The notes under the pieces were generated by a model. That model was not told where the DNA came from. It saw nothing but the letters and a program-made list of their open reading frames with translations, and did not search any database. Shown here one piece after another: positions 1 to 14,000 of a stretch of 64,000 nt of DNA. The stretch lies in contig CM049395.1 of NCBI GenBank assembly GCA_026929865.2, positions 13,210,001 through 13,274,000 on the forward strand. The letters are read 5' to 3'. Each line of letters begins with the position of its first letter. Position 1 is the first letter of the stretch. Made by a program: the position numbers and the translations under genes. This stretch comes from Hyperoplus lanceolatus. Lineage: Eukaryota; Chordata; Actinopteri; Uranoscopiformes; Ammodytidae.

Positions 1-2253
<2,253 letters not shown>

Positions 2254-2590
2254 TTATCACAGCCTGTAAATAAGCATTACAGGTTCATTTTGACTAAAAA
2301 CAGACTTTAATTATTTACATACAGTACAATAACATTTTAAAACCAAAACGTAGATGGCATTATCTGTGATTGGTGTATATATTGTTTATGAGCACTGTAA
2401 ACAATACCCATCACACCCCATGTAGTTGAGTGTAAACAATGCAGACTTAAATATACCAAGATGATAATGTACCCGCACAATAACATCCATGCGTCTTAAA
2501 TTGTTCCTCTGATAGCCATCATTGGCTTGTTCTTAACTATAGCATAACAATATTAATGTATTAGTGGCCAGGACATATAAGTGGTGCTTA

Positions 2591-2695
<105 letters not shown>

Positions 2696-3429
2696 CTAGA
2701 CCAGAAACACAAAACGAGCAAACATTGAAACTGCTACAAACACATATGTATGGAAAGTTGGGAATACAGACAAAAGCATAAAGAAAGACTGTGAGATTAG
2801 GTGAGGGATTTATAATGTTCCCCTTAACAATTTCCAGCAACAGAAACATATTACAATTAGCTAAGTAAAGCCTTATGGTGAGACCTGTTTCATAAACAAC
2901 AGCCTGTTGAGCAAATACAGTGCTATATGATGTTAGGGAATGCATGTGAATAACAACAATGTCATAACATATATTATGAATAAGCATGTTGTTAAACATA
3001 GGGGAGAGTTATATATATATATAGGGGAGAGTGGCCTAAGTTGTGCATTTTGGAAGTTGTGCCACCCCTTGTTTCTAGAAAACCGTGGAAGAAATTGGAA
3101 ATGTGACCACATATTTAAGAGCCATCCATTTGACTCATCCTGTAAAGAAGGGAGACACAATGAATAAGATACAAGCACATTTAAGCTCAACAAACTGTGT
3201 TTTGCCTTTCAAAGTAAAATGTCCATGATCAAGGTTTTTTGATTATTGTGTCTGAACACTTATAGACAAGTTTGAAAACATTTGACACATGTTTTAGTGC
3301 TTTGGTATGCTACATTTTGAGTCTATACAGTTAGCACAATGTCAGCCCTAAATTGCTGCATCATGCTTATTATCCAAATTTCTGGGATTGGGGTGATTTG
3401 TGCCAAAGGGCCTAGGTGAGTTATAAGTA

Positions 3430-3780
3430 AGTAAGTACAATGTAATTATAAAAGCACATTTATGACAGTTTGCACTGTCCAAAGTGCTATACATAGTGCA
3501 TTCAGTAGGTAAACAATGAAGGTAAAATAACAATAACCAAAATAAAAGACGTAAAGCCCATACATCCAAATAAACACAGATAGTAGTGCAGAGGTAAGAT
3601 AGTTAATGGGGAGGAAACACCAGGGTGTACATATGGGTTTTGAGCCTTGATTTAAAGGCAGAAATGTAGAGGGAATCACATTTGTCAGGTGGCAGTTGGT
3701 TCCACAAGCACGGAGCAACTAGTGCAAAGTAAATTTCTGAGAGTTGTGCCAGTGGCATGGCTGTATACGCTGGTCACCAA
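3430..3780. repeat. Unclassified insert within the pogo-like element
   Basis: This segment is absent from the sister element at 17968-18685. Its start (AAAGCACATTTATGACAG and AAAGTGCTATACA) resembles the repeat near 53108-53190. That pattern is common in fish interspersed repeats, but I cannot name the family. Confidence 0.4.
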
Positions 3781-3790
3781 AAGAAAGTGA

Positions 3791-3991
3791 TTGTCTGTCT
3801 ACACTAGCTCAGAAGAGAGTGACATCTCAATTCCACTTAACGACACCACTGATGAGAGTTCAGATGGCCAGAACGATGATGATGGTGACTTTGTCATTGT
3901 GAGCTTTGCAGGTAAAACCATTAGATCTGCTAGGCCTTGTTTAAGAAAATTGTCCTTCAATCTTTGCCAACTATACTCAACAAAAATATAA
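3791..3991 (+). pseudogene. Acidic C-terminal fragment of a transposon protein (tentative)
   Basis: A 66-codon open frame rich in Ser, Asp and Glu (SSEESD, DESSDGQNDDDGD) followed by DFVIVSFAGK. From memory, acidic tails followed by a DFVxVxFxxK motif occur near the C terminus of fish pogo/CENP-B-like transposases. The frame runs into the nested Tc1 element at 3974, so its last six codons belong to that insertion. It may be the only coding remnant of the autonomous parent of this family. It could also be chance, as the frame is short. Confidence 0.35.
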
Positions 3992-4723
3992 ACGCAACAC
4001 TTTTGTTTTTGCTCCCATTTTTCATGAATCCATCCCACCTTACAGGTGTGCCACATCAAGATGCTGATTTGACATCATGATTAGTGCACAGGTGTGCCTT
4101 AGACAGTCCACAATAAAAGGCCATTCTGAAATGTGCAGTTTTGTCTCACAGCAAAATGCCACAGATGCCGCAAGCATTGAGGGAGCATGCAATTGGCATG
4201 CTGACAGCAGGAATGTCAACCAGATCTGTTGCTCGTGCATTGAATGTTCATTTCTTCACCATAAGCCGTCTCCAGCAACTTCGCACAGCCATTGAAGAGG
4301 AGTGGACCAACATTCCACAGGCCACAATTGACAATCTGATAAACTCTATGCGAAGAAGATGTTTTGCACTGCATGAGGCAAATGGTGGTCACACCAGATA
4401 CTGACTGGTTCTGAGTCCCCAGACCCCCAATAAAGCAAAACAATGCACATTTCAGAGTGGCATTTTATTGTGGACAGTCTAAGTCACACCTGTGCACTAA
4501 TCATGATGTCAGATCAGTATCTTGATTTGGCACACCTGTGAGGTGGGATGGATTATCTCAGCAAAGCAGAAGTGCTCACTATCACACATTTAGACAGATT
4601 TGTGAACAATGTTTGAGAGAAATGGTACAATTGTGTATCTGGAATGAATTTTAGATCTTTAAGTCCATCTCATGAAAAATGGGAGCAAAAACAAAAGTGT
4701 TGCGTTTATATTTTTGTTGAGTG
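3974..4723 (+). mobile_element. Tc1-like DD34E element, internally deleted
   Basis: The inverted ends carry ACTCAACAAAAATATAAACG on the left and its complement (TTTTTGTTGAGTG) on the right, with TA flanks, and the terminal repeats are more than 150 bp long. It is a 750 bp derivative of the family also seen at 15069-20227, in the opposite orientation. The catalytic middle of the transposase is gone, leaving the first and last parts of the gene joined. It sits inside the pogo-like element at 3024-4815, so it inserted later. Confidence 0.88.
4141..4404 (+). pseudogene. Deleted Tc1 transposase: N-terminal HTH joined in frame to C terminus
   Basis: An open 87-codon frame from ATG to TGA. Residues 1-45 (MSHSKMPQMPQALREHAIGM onward to TISRLQ) are the first DNA-binding helix-turn-helix of the Tc1 transposase. 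Residues 46-87 (QLRTAIEEEW to ANGGHTRY) are the normal C terminus. Everything between, including the second DNA-binding half and all three catalytic acidic residues, is missing. Comparison with the copy at 19205-19944 puts the junction in a shared TCCA, so microhomology-driven deletion is likely. It cannot be a transposase. If expressed it could bind the element's ends. Confidence 0.7.
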
Positions 4724-6869
4724 TATGTACATATTTGAGTTGGAGACTTTACTGCCAAGGCCTTACTTTAAAGTCACTTTGAGTGAAAAGTTGCACAACT
4801 TAGGCCACTCTCCCCTATACGTAAATGAGTCTGACTGCAACCAATGAAGTCAGACTTACAGTACTGACAGCACAGAAAAACAATCTTAAGAGGAGAATTG
4901 GAAACGAGTGAATACAAGGTATCAGTTTGCTTGTATACACTACATTCTACAGTCCTTAAATGAATTATTAAATGTGCATTTGCATAAAGTCTTTGAAAAA
5001 CATTGTTTTTCATACAGTAGCTTCACTACACCCATTGAGGTGCCCCTGAGAAGCCTGTGTGTAAAATGAATCTCACAAGGGGTAAAAATACACAATTTAT
5101 CCTGCTTATTCAAACTAAAAAAAATTGTAACAGGAGGCAACACATATAAAAGGGAAATATTCCATACAACAAAAAGCAAGTGCTAATGAGAAATAACAAA
5201 TGACGGACAGAGACAGCCAGTGTTCCCGACCCCGGCCATTATCTTATTAATTAAAGCTACAATGTCAAAGGTATCACTAATAATTTGACAGTGACATATT
5301 AATTTTTCTAAATAATCCATGTTTAATGAAAGGCACTAGAGATGAAGGACACGCCTCTGAAACTAAAAGCATGCTTATATTCAGCAGTATTTTCCTTTAA
5401 GTTACTTTAGTTAGACAAATCCATTCTGAGGGCCACGACCACCGCAGCATGCAAACACTGCTGCTGAACATTGGGATAGTGTTAAATGCCTAACTTACAA
5501 GCACATCGGTGGCTGTAGTGTCAAGCACCGGATCAGGAATCCACTGTGTGCTCTAAAGTGCTATGATGCTGGTATGCTATTATATGCTGCTTGTTCATTA
5601 TTTATTAGCAGCAGATCACGTCCTGATAGAATTGGAGATGGCATACTTTTGCTGTGTTCAGACATTCTCTCAGTAGAAAAAGCAGTTTCCTGGTGAATTA
5701 AAAGGCTGAGATAAACCATGAACAAGTGGTATTGTGGAAAGGACACCACACCATTACATGGCAAATCACAACAGTGAAGAAACAAACTTACCGCAGGTTA
5801 TAGGGCAACAAAACCATTGCAACATGCAAGATTCAGCAATGCATAAGCCTTGGGCTGTGCTTTGCCCAAATAGAAATCACAAAAAAAAAATCAAATTTAA
5901 AAGGTTATGGATAAAAATGAGGATTTGCCATAACAACAGGAAAGTCAAAGAAGCCACATATACATATGTATGTATAACTGCATTAATATGGAGACAGGCT
6001 CATATTTAAAAGAAGAAAAAATAAGTTTATTGTTATTTTTATAGATATTTACCGTATTTTTACAAGATGCAGCTTATTAAATATGAGACTCATATGTGCA
6101 GAAAGCATTTTACTTTCTTGTTATGCGCTGAATGTCGAAGCCTCTGGCAATGTCTAGTCTTTTTAAAGTGCAGCTACAAATAATAGGAAGAAGATGCACA
6201 ATGACATTATGAGGTATTCACTCCTGGCTTACAACAAATCCAGGGGAGCATTAATAAACCATTGTACTTCCTTTGCTGATTCATTTTGCTAATACTGTGT
6301 TTTTCTAATATCATTAACAGAAGAATACAAAGGTTTCTGTAGGGTTTTTGTAACATACACCATCATCACTTCAGATGTTTCTAAAACATTGTTTAAGGAA
6401 ACAATGTTTTAATCATCAATAGTACGTGCTGATCAAACATCAACTACCAAGGCATGGAGGATACAGAAACTAGTTCAGGGTTGTCAACATTAGACAAACC
6501 ACATATAGACATACATTTCTTTCCTAAAATTAAAATACACTCAAAAGACAGAAATAAACATTATACATTTGGGGAATTCAATGTATTTTCTGCCTATGAA
6601 ACATAACAGTAATGATCTCTGCTCTGTTCATCCCCATGTGTAAAGGTGCATTGTTAATATCATTGTATAGTCTTGATCGCGAATTAGGTAGCCAGAAACC
6701 AAGATCAAACCAAGAACGATAAACTATGAGGTGTTGTTGAAGACTGTATGTGTCTGATAAATTAAGCCTGCTGTTAAAATTGTATGGCATCAGCAGATTG
6801 TGGTTATAATGAAAGGGGGCGAAGCAGAACAGAATCGAAGACAAACAATAGTTGTATGTGCATTGCTGC

Positions 6870-6870
<1 letters not shown>

Positions 6871-6916
<46 letters not shown>
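6871..6916. repeat. (GT)n microsatellite
   Basis: About 23 uninterrupted GT units. Confidence 0.95.
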
Positions 6917-6917
<1 letters not shown>

Positions 6918-7026
6918 ATGTCTGTAGAAAGTAGTTTTCTCAGTTAGCAACTGAAGCAGAATGATGTTCAATTCTGTGGTTCAAACACACCTGTTTCACT
7001 GAATGTGTGAGTGCAGTTTGGCTGTT

Positions 7027-7030
<4 letters not shown>

Positions 7031-7109
<79 letters not shown>
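7031..7109. repeat. (TG)n microsatellite
   Basis: About 39 uninterrupted TG units. Confidence 0.95.
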
Positions 7110-7113
<4 letters not shown>

Positions 7114-7392
7114 GGGTGTCTAGACAGTCAGGGCAGCTTTCATAGGAGCAGCAGACATAAAGGAGGGAAGTGAAGCGTTATCACACACAGGTAATTAGCA
7201 GAAAGACTCAGTGCTGTTCAATACATCCAAATGGGCCTATTTAGAAATACATTAAGAGCCGCCTGTCACCCCAGACTACATTACATCAGCTTCTTCGTTT
7301 TCTAAAGCAAAGAACAAAACTAAGAATGAAAAGAACTGAGGAAGCAACCATTACTAAAAGGAAAAAAGGAATGGAATTGTCAATGCCTTTTA

Positions 7393-7993
7393 AGGCCAGG
7401 ACACACCAGTCCGCCTACCCGAAAATGGAGTTTGCCGATTCAGGCAGCTCCAGTCTTCCCGTCGCGGCCATAAAAGTGCAAAGAACACACCAAGCCGACT
7501 GCTGACTTTCCGTACACTCTGCGCTTGCGCGGGACGTAATGTCTCCATAACAGCAGGTGGCGCTAATCTGTATTGTGGCCCGAAAAAATACGGAAGCCGG
7601 AAATGATGGGACAGCTGTCTAGACCATAAACATAGATAGAAATACGTATTTTTATTTATGGACCATAAAGAGCACCATTTTTAGCAGAGAGTGTCGAGCA
7701 TGGTGTCGAGCAGTCAACAAGAGTTGATGCATGTGAGTACTCGCTGAACGAAACAAACAAACACATTAAAACAATGGCTAACTGTTGTTAGCTGTTTGTG
7801 CTACCCGCCTCACTTCCGGGCTTCACTGATTCGCTAGCCCTCCACCAATCAAATTGCTCCAACTGAAAGACTGCCCGCTCAAAGACTGCCCACATCTACG
7901 ACGACCGATTTCAAGGCACACACCAAACAGATTTGTGTCCCCGCCCCCTCCAGTCTCTACGACAGCGATTATCGGGCCGGTGTGTCCAGGCCT
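7393..7993. mobile_element. Harbinger-like MITE with TTA target duplication
   Basis: A 601 bp element. The ends are inverted, AGGCCAGGACACACC on the left and GGTGTGTCCAGGCCT on the right, differing at one base. TTA at 7390-7392 is repeated at 7994-7996, the three-base target duplication typical of PIF/Harbinger. The interior is GC-richer than the surroundings and has no transposase frame. Superfamily is inferred from the target duplication only. Confidence 0.7.
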
Positions 7994-8934
7994 TTACAAA
8001 TCGTTGAAGCCTCCAGTCTGATGACTACAATGTATGTTCATGTTTTAACAGCCCATTTTGTCCCTGAAGGACTTACATGGCTCTAGACTAACTTTTTTAC
8101 TAGTAGCACCTGTGCTACCAAACGTCATAGTTGGTCGCACAAGCACATGATTTAGCGATTTTGGCACTTGATCGTGGGAAAGAACTTATTATTTTAAAGG
8201 AGACTTTCAAATTTAGACTGTTCAGGTTTAAGTTTAAACATTAAAAAAAAAAAATAACAGCGTTCATGTTTGAGTGTGGACGCTCTCTGAAGGGGTTTGT
8301 GAAGCGTTATCACCTTGAGGTCATAAGCAAGCAGCAGAGCATCTAGGAGCCGCTCAATAGATTATTTAAACATTGTTAAGAGCAGAGTGCAATCCAAACC
8401 TACAGTCAAATACCTTCAGTCAGTCATTTACCATGTAGGGAAATTGAGGGTCTTCTCAGGGCACAATCACTACCTTTGACAAACTGATACATATCTTTGA
8501 CCTACTCTGATCCTACACACACAGCAGATAATGTGTTTGCCAGTCAATTCAAATAATCTAAAATATAACTCCACTGGTCAGCATCCGTCAACAGAGCCTA
8601 ATAAACATTACATGAGTTGCACACTGTACCCATTCAGTTGTAATGCGGAACTGTAAAGGGTTGCATTGCCTATGGAAAAATAAGCTATTAAATGTGCCTT
8701 CAGTTCTTGCCCTCACAGTTTTGACCTTATGTCAGAATAGTGCACTACCATACAGCCCTAATTGGGGAGATGTATTCTGACTTCCCTTGTTGAGCTGAGA
8801 CTGCAGCAATGCTGACTCATGGCTGGGCAGCAATAGCTAGGATAAATGATCAAATAAATTACAAAAAATCCATCTATCCATCCATCCATGTTAAGGACAT
8901 ATAAACGTATAAACTGGTAAATACCACAGGATAT

Positions 8935-9115
8935 GAGTGGCATGTCAGTGGAAAAACGGTAGGTGCCAGAATGGAATAGTGCATACCATTAATATTAGTG
9001 GCATGTCAGTGGAGGTGCCATTTTGAAATGGTAGTACCATTTGACAAAAGTGGCATGTCAGTGGAGAAATGGTATGTGCCAGTATAAATGGCAGGTGACA
9101 GTAGGAAATGGCACA
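8935..9115. repeat. Minisatellite with AGTGGCATGTCAGTGGA unit
   Basis: The phrase AGTGGCATGTCAGTGG recurs at about 8935, 8998 and 9049, each followed by diverged AAATGG...GGTGCCA text. Related units occur in copy B near 9660 and 9810. Spacing is about 50-60 bp. Confidence 0.7.
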
Positions 9116-9229
9116 CAAATAGTACAACAAGGTTTATGACACTGAATCAGTGTTAAATGATAGGAACCTGAATACCTACCTTGATGAAATATAGAGAAGA
9201 TGTCTAGTCAAGAGATGCAAAGAAAAAAA

Positions 9230-9299
9230 CAGGGCAGGATGCGAACTCAGGTCTACTGTTTCAAAAGGGAATTCCTTACCCGCTGAGCTAAGGGAGCCT
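9230..9299 (-). repeat. tRNA-like sequence in duplication copy A
   Basis: Read on the minus strand it begins GGCTCCCTTAGCTCAGCGGG, with a good RNA polymerase III A box (TAGCTCAGCGGG), and has a B-box-like AGTTCGCATCC about 35 bp later. The arms do not pair as in a functional tRNA, so I call it a tRNA-derived repeat or the head of a SINE. Confidence 0.55.
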
Positions 9300-9999
9300 T
9301 TAGTGACAGTGTCACCCCTGGTACATACATCAACCTGCCTCTGTAGTCAAGGCTATATAGGGCTAATTCTCAAACAGATCGCACATATCCAAATAAATCC
9401 ATTTATTTATGGTGTTATGTTGTGATATAGTGCCAATAAAGACCAACCCTCATTCTAACCTGCACACAAATATGTTCACACAGTTCTTTATTCAATTGTT
9501 TCTGACTTATTTTACTTGAGTTTTATTTTTCACACTTTTGACATTGTTAATTTTTGTTTCCATCATGTATTGCCAATCATATATTTTTTGTTATCAAAAT
9601 TATTCTGCAGCTGGATCATGAGTGCTATGCCAGTATGAACCGGCAAATACCACAGGATATGAGTGGCATGTCAGTGTAGAAAAGGTTGAGGCCAATGGGA
9701 AAAAGGTAAAAAACATTTTATGGAATCGTTGACGCCATTGGGAAAAAGGTAAACAACATTTCAAGGAACGGTTGAGGCCTTTCGGAAACAGTACTGTTAT
9801 TTTACAAAAGTGGCCTGTCAGTGAACAGGCGGTAGGTCGCAGTAGAAAATATGCAGGTGACAGTAGGAAATGGCATCGAAATAGTACAAAAAGGTTTATG
9901 ACACTGAATCAGTGTTAAACGACAGGAACCTGTAGACCTACCTTGATAAACTATAGTGATAAAATTCTAAATGTCGAGTCAAGAGATGCAAAGAACCAA

Positions 10000-10070
10000 C
10001 CCGGACGGGACGCGAACTCGGGTCTATTGTTTCAAAAGAGAATTCCTTACCCGCTGAGCTAAGGGAGCCT
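10000..10070 (-). repeat. tRNA-like sequence in duplication copy B
   Basis: Counterpart of 9230-9299. The A box TAGCTCAGCGGG is unchanged and the B box region reads GAGTTCGCGTCCCG, a better match to the consensus than in copy A. The MITE inserted just before its 5' end. Confidence 0.55.
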
Positions 10071-10072
10071 TA

Positions 10073-11045
10073 TGGCGCTTTTCCACCGCATGGTATCAGC
10101 TCGACTCGACTCGACTTGCATTTTTGGCTTTTCCACCGCAATTTCATGGTACCTGATACCACGTAGCGGCTGCTTTTTTGGTATCGCCTCGCTCTAGGTT
10201 CCAAGCGAGCTGAGCCGATGCTAAAAGGTGACGTCGGCAGATGGCCGGCCACTGATTGGCCAGAGACTATTGTCTGGTCAATCAGTGGCCAGAGACTACC
10301 GGCTTCATTCTGTTGTTTATTCTCCCCAACTCTCCGGGACTTTTGAGTGTATTTACGCCGCGTGCAGCCTTCTCTGGCTCTCTTTCATTTAATTTGCATC
10401 ACAGATCCAAATTTATTTTCCATATATTCGCTAAGCTCACCCAGTGTTTTGTATGTCGGGGAAGTTACTTACATACGAGAGGAGACATGTAGGGCAGCTA
10501 GCAGCTAGGCTAAATAGTAGCCAGCTGGGACAGACAGCGAGCGATTACATTACAAGCCTCGGACTGAACTGATTACCTCAATAAAATATTCAGGCTGAGA
10601 CACTGCTTGCATTTGAAAACACGTATCCTGAAACAAGCACTAAACAGTCAACTTTATCATGCCCGTGTTTACGTGCATAGGGATGTACGTGACGCATCCC
10701 TACAGCTGACTGTGTGGCAGAGTCACACATCGGGACAACAACCATCCCTTTTAATGGCCCGTAGCAATATTCTTCTACTTCTTTTAGCAAACAGATACAA
10801 GGGGGTATTTCTTAAACATTTTTCATCCGTGTTTTTGGCGGTTGGTTCAGTTAATAGTGCAACAACTGCTCGTAATTTCTGCTTTGCTACTTTGCTCCGG
10901 AGTAGGCTTTGAGCCCCTTACGACGACCCCGCCCACGTTCAGCAGGTACTATTTGCGGTGGAAAACGACCCGTGCTGCTACCAAACCAAGTTGAGTCGAG
11001 TCGAGTTGAGTCGAGTCGAGCTACATGTGCGGTGGAAAAGCGCCA
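10073..11045. mobile_element. Harbinger-like MITE (973 bp) with TTA target duplication
   Basis: The ends are TGGCGCTTTTCCACCGCA and its exact complement, flanked by TTA at 10070-10072 and 11046-11048. Just inside both ends lie runs of the pentamer CGACT/AGTCG. The short open frames inside (near 10256-10492 and 10607-10912) resemble no transposase I know. The duplicated copy at 8905-9446 shows the empty site. Confidence 0.8.
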
Positions 11046-14000
11046 TTAGGTAACCATTTTACCCCCTGGTAGATATATCAACCTGCCTCTGTAGCCAACA
11101 CGATATAGGGCTAATTCTCTGTTATCGATTAGTCAGACCTGCTCAGGAGGCTATGCTAACTACCATCACCGGAGCAAGTCCGACTGTTTTATAAAGGAAT
11201 CTGTCATTTCAAAAGCAACAACAAACAGATCACACATATCCTTACAACGGAAAGGACCAGAGACATGAATAAATCCATTTATGGTGTTATGTTGTGATAT
11301 AGTGTCAATAAAGACCAACTATATTTAGCTTTACCTGCCTCTGCCGTAAAGGCAATACCTGTCGTGAAATTATAGGGGGGAGGCGGGGCGTGCCAGTCGC
11401 AGAATACCACTTTTGGACTGGCATTACCGTTACTGAACGGCTCAAGCCATGGTAATGGCAGTGGTCGCCGTGGCACTGCCACATGCCGGAAAACGATCTT
11501 GGCGCACCTGGTCCCAGGTTCTCCTTAAAAAACGGCACTTGATTTTGGCCCTGTTAAAATGTCAACACTCTGCACACGTCTAACGAATTACGCTCAGTCA
11601 GCCATTTCAACTTCATTATAAGCCGAGCCGAGGTGACCCCTACCAAAGGGAAGTAGACATGGTTATAGGATTCATTTCAATCTTGGTGGCCGTAACGCCA
11701 ACCTCCTTATTACTGTCACACCAAACGACTACAACAAATAGGCTTTTACCCTCACATCAAACAGCGAGTTCTAACAGAACATCACAGTCAAAATGTTCCC
11801 TCTGGATTTGATTGACCTCTCAACTGTAAATGCAGCAATTATAAGAAATAAAAAAATAAATGTAACATTAAAAAAGTTGAGGCATTCACCCATTATAGCT
11901 TTGGAAGGCATGACTGTTTGCCCTGTGTGTATTTCATTTTCCAACAAAGTATCACATTTATAAGTGACTCCCTTCAGAAGTTTGAGGTGAAGGTGTATAG
12001 TAAAAGTGTGTGTGTGACTGGGTGTGTGTGTGTGCATGCGTGTGTGTGCAAGGGGAGTGTATGCCTTGAAGTCCTGAACTTTTGAGAATGATAGATGTGA
12101 ATATACAAATGTTTACAAGTCGTTGGATGATAACAAAGCAGGACTGGACAAAGCAGGATAACACTGGTCCTGAAAAGCAGAGTGTACAAGAATCACCTTG
12201 ATGGGATTTTGCCACATTGTTGAGTCATTGGTGAGCAGCCACAATAGCAGTCTGGGGCCTTTTTTCCCCAAATATTGCTTTGAGCCTTTCAGACAAGTAC
12301 AGACTAAGCTCAAACCTTGCTTGATGACTCAACCCACATTTGGAGGACGTTAGCGGGGCAAGGGCCCAAATTCCTACAAGGAAAATGTTTTGCAAATACT
12401 TAATTCAGTATAATGACTAGAATGGCTACTGGTAAAGCGATAAAAAATATATGCATTTACAACAAAGTCATGATGAAGTTTGCTGTAACACGTATACAGT
12501 TAATAAAGGATACATGGCAATGAATAAAGTTAAAAGTCCTGTCACATGGAACAGCCCAACATGTACCTAGCCCTCCATAACGAGCTACTAGACACATGTC
12601 AAGCTGTCAAAGTAACTGTCCATGCTAACTTTTGACTCTGTGTGTGTGTGTATGCATTCGTAAGTGCATTTTGCGCGTGTGTGTTCTTTCACACTGTGCT
12701 CGCCTTCACAGCAGGAAAGCAGCAGGGAGGGAGGGTAGAGAATATTTCCTGGGAGCACCAATCTCCTGACCTTGATTCGATCAATATATCTGTTCAGCAG
12801 GGATTGCTGTGCCCTAACAGGAATCTATCATTGTATCCAAGGAATGAAACAAACACCCTAGAAAAGGGGCACTCTAATAAGCAGGTGCAAAAGCCCCCTT
12901 TGATGTCAATGTCAACACATTCCTGCCCACAGCCTGCCCCTCAAAGCCGGGGAAGTTTTTTCAAACCTCTCAATGATTCATCAGATTATAACACATTTAT
13001 AAATGTTTACTGCTTAATTCCATAGCAGCATTTCAATGATAATCAAATCAGAATGTTGAAGCACTTCTGCTGTCCACTGCAGCTCAAGAGTGCGTCATCA
13101 TGAATGATCTTTTGCTTCATCTTGCAGCTACAGTTGAATACATTTTACGATAGGTACTCACTGTGCAGTGAGGGACAAACACAGCAGCGGGATGCACACC
13201 AAAGCCAGGGCTTGCAGTTTCTCATCCAAAGCAATTCCTTCAGACAAGCAGTGAAGAGCCACTATACTAGCTGTTGACCACCACAAATAAGTAACTGCTT
13301 CAGCTGAATTTGCATCAAGACATGAGTCAATTGAAACAGCCCCATGCAGTCCACTCGGTAAGTATACTGTAAACTAGTAGTTTTAGCTGTAGGGTCAACT
13401 CATTAGCTCACAGACTATAGTATTTGAGTAATACAATGTCTGTTGTACCATTTCTTCATAAATGAAGGGGGAATGTACTGCCCAAGAGCCTTAAGCTTCC
13501 ATTAGTTGCTTTTCTTTACAAGTATTTTCTTTTCCAAGGTCTCGCGGCCCAGAGTCCTTCCCAGCATGCACGGACCAGAGGGCAACTAAGACAGATGGCC
13601 GGGCAAATCACAGGGCTAACATAGACATCCAATCACTCATTAAGAGTCTGACCTGCATGTATTTGGACTGTGTGAGGATACCAAAGTGGCAACTCAGAAC
13701 AAGGGATACATAGGTGGAAGGCTGATGTGCTCACTGGCTGAACTCTTGCTCTTTGCCTCTGTGCCTTTTCAATGCAAATGCTTTAGACGAAAGTGAATGG
13801 AGAAAACAAAAAAAGGGATATAAACTACAATAAACATGTGATGTATGGTGTAGAAATCTAATCATAGTGAGTGAGAGTCTGGCAACCAGCGAAGCCAATC
13901 TAAATGTTAACGCATGTTAACAAGTGATCATAGCTCAGTGAAAACAGGAAAAGAAAAGCGTGATAACAAATTACTGAAATCCTTGAGATCTGGCTGCTGC

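Larger units (their letters stand above)
3024..4815. mobile_element. Pogo-like DNA transposon, TA target site, with nested Tc1
   Basis: The ends are inverted: GGGGAGAGTGGCCTAAGTTG on the left and its complement on the right, each flanked by TA, the target duplication of the Tc1/mariner/pogo superfamily. It shares several hundred bases with the element at 17968-18685 (for example the stretch after 3070 and the AGGTGAGTT region near 3415). Unlike that copy, it has about 350 bp of extra sequence at 3430-3780, a short acidic reading frame at 3791-3991 and a Tc1 derivative at 3974-4723. It has no transposase core, so it is non-autonomous. The superfamily call rests on the TA duplication and the acidic frame. 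Confidence 0.75.
8905..9446. repeat. Local duplication, copy A (empty-site copy)
   Basis: This stretch recurs at 9638-11320. Shared blocks in the same order include AAATACCACAGGATATGAG, GACACTGAATCAGTGTTAAA, AGAGATGCAAAGAA, AATTCCTTACCCGCTGAGCT, ATCAACCTGCCTCTGTAG, GATATAGTG and CAATAAAGACCAAC. Copy A lacks the element present in copy B: where B has TTA, MITE, TTA, A simply reads CCTTTAGTG. Confidence 0.85.
9638..11320. repeat. Local duplication, copy B (with MITE inserted)
   Basis: Second copy of the 8905-9446 sequence, interrupted at 10073-11045 by a Harbinger-like MITE and carrying about 130 bp of extra sequence near 11125-11260 that copy A lacks. Outside those two blocks the copies align in the same order with many substitutions, so the duplication is not recent. 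Confidence 0.8.

Noticed and set aside
10256-10912. Two open frames inside the 10073-11045 MITE
   Set aside because: Neither shows a Harbinger transposase or Myb-like motif. Frames of this length are expected in a GC-richer insert.
12642-13025. 127-codon plus-strand open frame
   Set aside because: No recognisable domain, no splice context, opposite strand to csmd1, and composition like the surrounding intron.
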